Assembly: GCA_964495905.1 (NCBI GenBank)
Contig: CAZBWN010000060.1
Span: 1-6,882, forward strand
Source: CAJBLF01 sp964495905
GTDB lineage: Bacteria; Patescibacteriota; Gracilibacteria; Absconditabacterales; Absconditicoccaceae
Direction: 5' to 3'
Length of the DNA stretch: 6,882 nucleotides
Each line of letters opens with the position of its first letter. Positions within the stretch are counted from its first letter, which is position 1. Both the position numbers and the translations under genes were made by a program. The notes below the pieces were generated by a model. The model had not been told where the DNA came from. It made no database searches and saw only the letters and a program-made list of their open reading frames with translations. Shown here piece after piece: positions 5,544 through 6,882 of this stretch.

Positions 5544-5771
5544 CTATTCTTTTTTCTTTATGAGTTTTATCCCATATCTAAGGTAGAAAATAGCAATACT
5601 CGTACACCCGACGATAACAACAAGAGGAGCAACAATACTTATGTCGCAAAATTTTTCGCCATACCCTGTAATGATAGCACAGAGATTAAATAGAGCAAAT
5701 GCAAACAGAAAGAATGCGATAAAAAAAAGAATTAACGGAGATTTTTGGGGCACTGTTGTAGAATTTTTCAT
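5544..5771 (-). CDS. Small two-helix membrane protein, 75 residues
   Basis: It starts at ATG 5771-5769 and ends at TAG. A polar N-terminus (M-K-N-S-T-T-V-P-Q-K) leads into helix 1 (about 12-36, rich in Phe and Ala). A short loop with G-Y-G-E-K-F-C-D follows, then helix 2 (about 45-67) and a basic tail L-I-K-K-K-E. By the positive-inside rule both ends are likely cytoplasmic with the loop outside. No TGA codon is used and no family is recognised. It is a real transcription unit: a consensus promoter lies 34 bases upstream and a terminator downstream, so it is expressed apart from RNase J and the nuclease. No Shine-Dalgarno is visible in the A-rich leader. Confidence 0.8.
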   Translation of the reverse strand: MKNSTTVPQKSPLILFFIAFFLFAFALFNLCAIITGYGEKFCDISIVAPLVVIVGCTSIAIFYLRYGIKLIKKKE

Positions 5772-5804
5772 AGCTTTATTTTTTTATGTTTTATTTTTTT
5801 TATT

Positions 5805-5832
5805 ATTATATCAAAAAGCACTGTTATGTCAA
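5805..5832 (-). promoter_or_regulatory. Consensus promoter of the small membrane protein gene
   Basis: On the minus strand a perfect -35 TTGACA (5832-5827), a 16-base spacer and a perfect -10 TATAAT (5810-5805) predict a start near 5798 and a leader of about 27 bases. The -35 box lies just after the RNase J terminator. Confidence 0.88.
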
Positions 5833-5833
5833 C

Positions 5834-5860
5834 AAAAAAGCCCCGAACATTCTCGGAGCT
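5834..5860 (-). terminator. RNase J gene terminator (possibly bidirectional)
   Basis: A stem of 5839-5846 with 5853-5860 (AGCCCCGA/TCGGAGCT, one C-A mismatch) has loop ACATTC. On the minus strand it is followed by TTTTTT (5839-5834), which fits the RNase J gene ending at 5917. On the plus strand CTTTTTATAT follows, but no plus-strand gene needs it. Confidence 0.8.
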
Positions 5861-5880
5861 CTTTTTATATATATTTTTTT

Positions 5881-5914
5881 ATTCGTAATTCGTAATTTAT
5901 AATTCGTAATTATT
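5881..5914. repeat. ATTCGTA heptamer array
   Basis: ATTCGTA is repeated with a 7-base period: 5881, 5888, 5895 (as ATTTATA), 5902 and a decayed copy at 5909. It lies between the RNase J stop and its terminator. Confidence 0.75.
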
Positions 5915-5916
5915 GT

Positions 5917-6882
5917 TTAATCCTTGTATCCTTGTTCCTCCAACGTCATACCCACTACTGACTCATCATGAGTAACATCAACACCACTACCTTGAGCTTC
6001 CCTGTTGATGTATACATACATAGGCAACAACATCGGTACTCTACCGATAATCTTGTTGATATATTCACCAAGATCGTCTTTTATCTGTCTAAGATTTTCT
6101 TTGATTTCCATACGTTTCTTTTGCTTCTCGTTATATTTCGCTCTAGCAAATTCCACGATTTGGGTATGGATAGTCTTTACCTCACTGGAATAGACGAATC
6201 ATCTTGATTCAATCTGGATATTTCCCACGAGTTCATTGCTTTTGGTATCAATCTTGAAGATCAATGAAATGACTCCATTCTTAGCCATAATATGACGTGC
6301 TTTGATGACATATTCACCAGAAAGATGTCATTGTCATTTACCATCGATCAAGACAGTATCCAATTTCAATTGTTCTTCACCGACAAGTACGACATCATCA
6401 TACATTTCTATCATATGCCCATTTACGTTTGGCATCAAGACTCTGTCTTCATGCATTCACATATCAAGCGCGATTTTTTTATGATCATATCTTTCTTGTG
6501 CAGGCATGAAATACGGTAAAAAGAAACCTGGTTTCAATAAGTTGAGGAAAAGTTTGTGATCCTCGATACCTCCATGTCATGAAGCGTGGACATCCATCTC
6601 TTTATTGGTGATCAGATGTATATCTTTGATGACAAGTTCATCAAACATTTTTTTCATAGCGGTTTCATTACCAGGGATAGTGCTACTTGACATCAAAATA
6701 GTGTCTCATTTTTTGATTTTGACGATATTGTGTTCGTCTTTGGCCATTCTTGTCAATGCGGCAAACTCTTCTCCTTGTGCTCAAGTTGAGAGTACAAGCA
6801 CTCTATTGTCAGGGATATTATTTACATCATTGTCTAGTTTGCGGATATATTGTTTAGGTGCATTGATATATCACAATTGCTG
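5917..6882 (-). CDS. rnj: Ribonuclease J, C-terminal part (5' end outside window)
   Basis: The 321 visible residues are open to the right edge and end at TAA. Eight TGA codons (6871, 6781, 6706, 6577, 6457, 6334, 6328 and 6199, lowest coordinate) all read as Gly. RNase J is the metallo-beta-lactamase/beta-CASP endo- and 5'-exonuclease used in mRNA decay and rRNA maturation. Seen in order: the end of the beta-CASP domain with L-S-T-G-A-Q-G-E-E, M-S-S-S-T-I-P-G-N-E, the H-A-S-G-H-G-G motif (6568-6588), L-L-K-P-G-F-F-L-P, and the C-terminal domain with E-S-R-G-F-V-Y (near 6190-6210), closing with G-R-V-P-M-L-L-P. The N-terminal H-x-H-x-D-H metal site is outside the window. The P-V-H-G-E motif after L-K-P appears as M-P-A-Q-E-R-Y (6487-6507), without its histidine. 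A lineage-specific family member is likely. Confidence 0.95.

Noticed and set aside
5371..5914. Heptamer arrays as CRISPR or plasmid iterons
   Set aside because: The units are 7 bases with no spacers and differ between arrays; no replication-initiator gene or origin signature is seen.
5968..6519. Plus-strand open frames opposite RNase J, and similar ones at 4398-4815 opposite the nuclease
   Set aside because: RNase J and nuclease motifs are clear on the other strand, and the plus-strand products look random and hydrophobic.

Overview
The window reads as bacterial chromosome from a Patescibacteria/CPR lineage that decodes UGA as glycine (translation table 25), as in Candidatus Gracilibacteria (BD1-5) or Absconditabacteria (SR1). 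About two dozen in-frame TGA codons interrupt clear homologues, and where the family is recognisable they fall on conserved glycines: the SGH and SRG motifs of RNase J, and the G-R-L and R-G-L-P-V motifs of a glycosyltransferase. TGG still encodes Trp. Every gene whose end is visible stops at TAA or TAG. Read with the standard code, four or five genes break into pieces, so I re-joined them here. The placement is inferred from code and gene content; no rRNA or other marker is present.

Layout. 1-574: the possible 3' tail of an unknown gene, a GATTGCTTCG/CGCAATGAC palindromic repeat, a small minus-strand gene resembling DUF721/DciA, and a divergent control region with palindromes and TTTAGTC repeats. 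575-1963 (+): a secreted Cys-rich, two-helix pilin-like protein (T4SS pilin type) and trmD. 1963-2058: a large cruciform-like repeat. 2054-3235 (+): a 393-residue protein whose GT-B glycosyltransferase halves are in reversed order (C-terminal donor-binding half first). 3245-4171 (+): a two-gene unit of unknown function with a near-consensus promoter, the only strong Shine-Dalgarno in the window, and a terminator. 4317-6882 (-): a PD-(D/E)XK Fe-S nuclease, a small two-helix membrane protein with its own consensus promoter and terminator, and the C-terminal part of RNase J, cut by the window edge.

The genes do not form one pathway. Three are informational housekeeping genes (trmD, RNase J, possible DciA), one is DNA metabolism (nuclease), and two are envelope or surface genes (pilin-like protein, glycosyltransferase). 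Small repeats shape the region strongly. One family is inserted in the same reading frame inside both trmD and the glycosyltransferase gene, another supplies candidate start codons for the glycosyltransferase, and a composite hairpin-plus-heptamer element is tandemly duplicated upstream of the nuclease. The most interesting items are the permuted glycosyltransferase, the protein-coding repeat, and an RNase J that lacks the usual P-V-H-G-E histidine.
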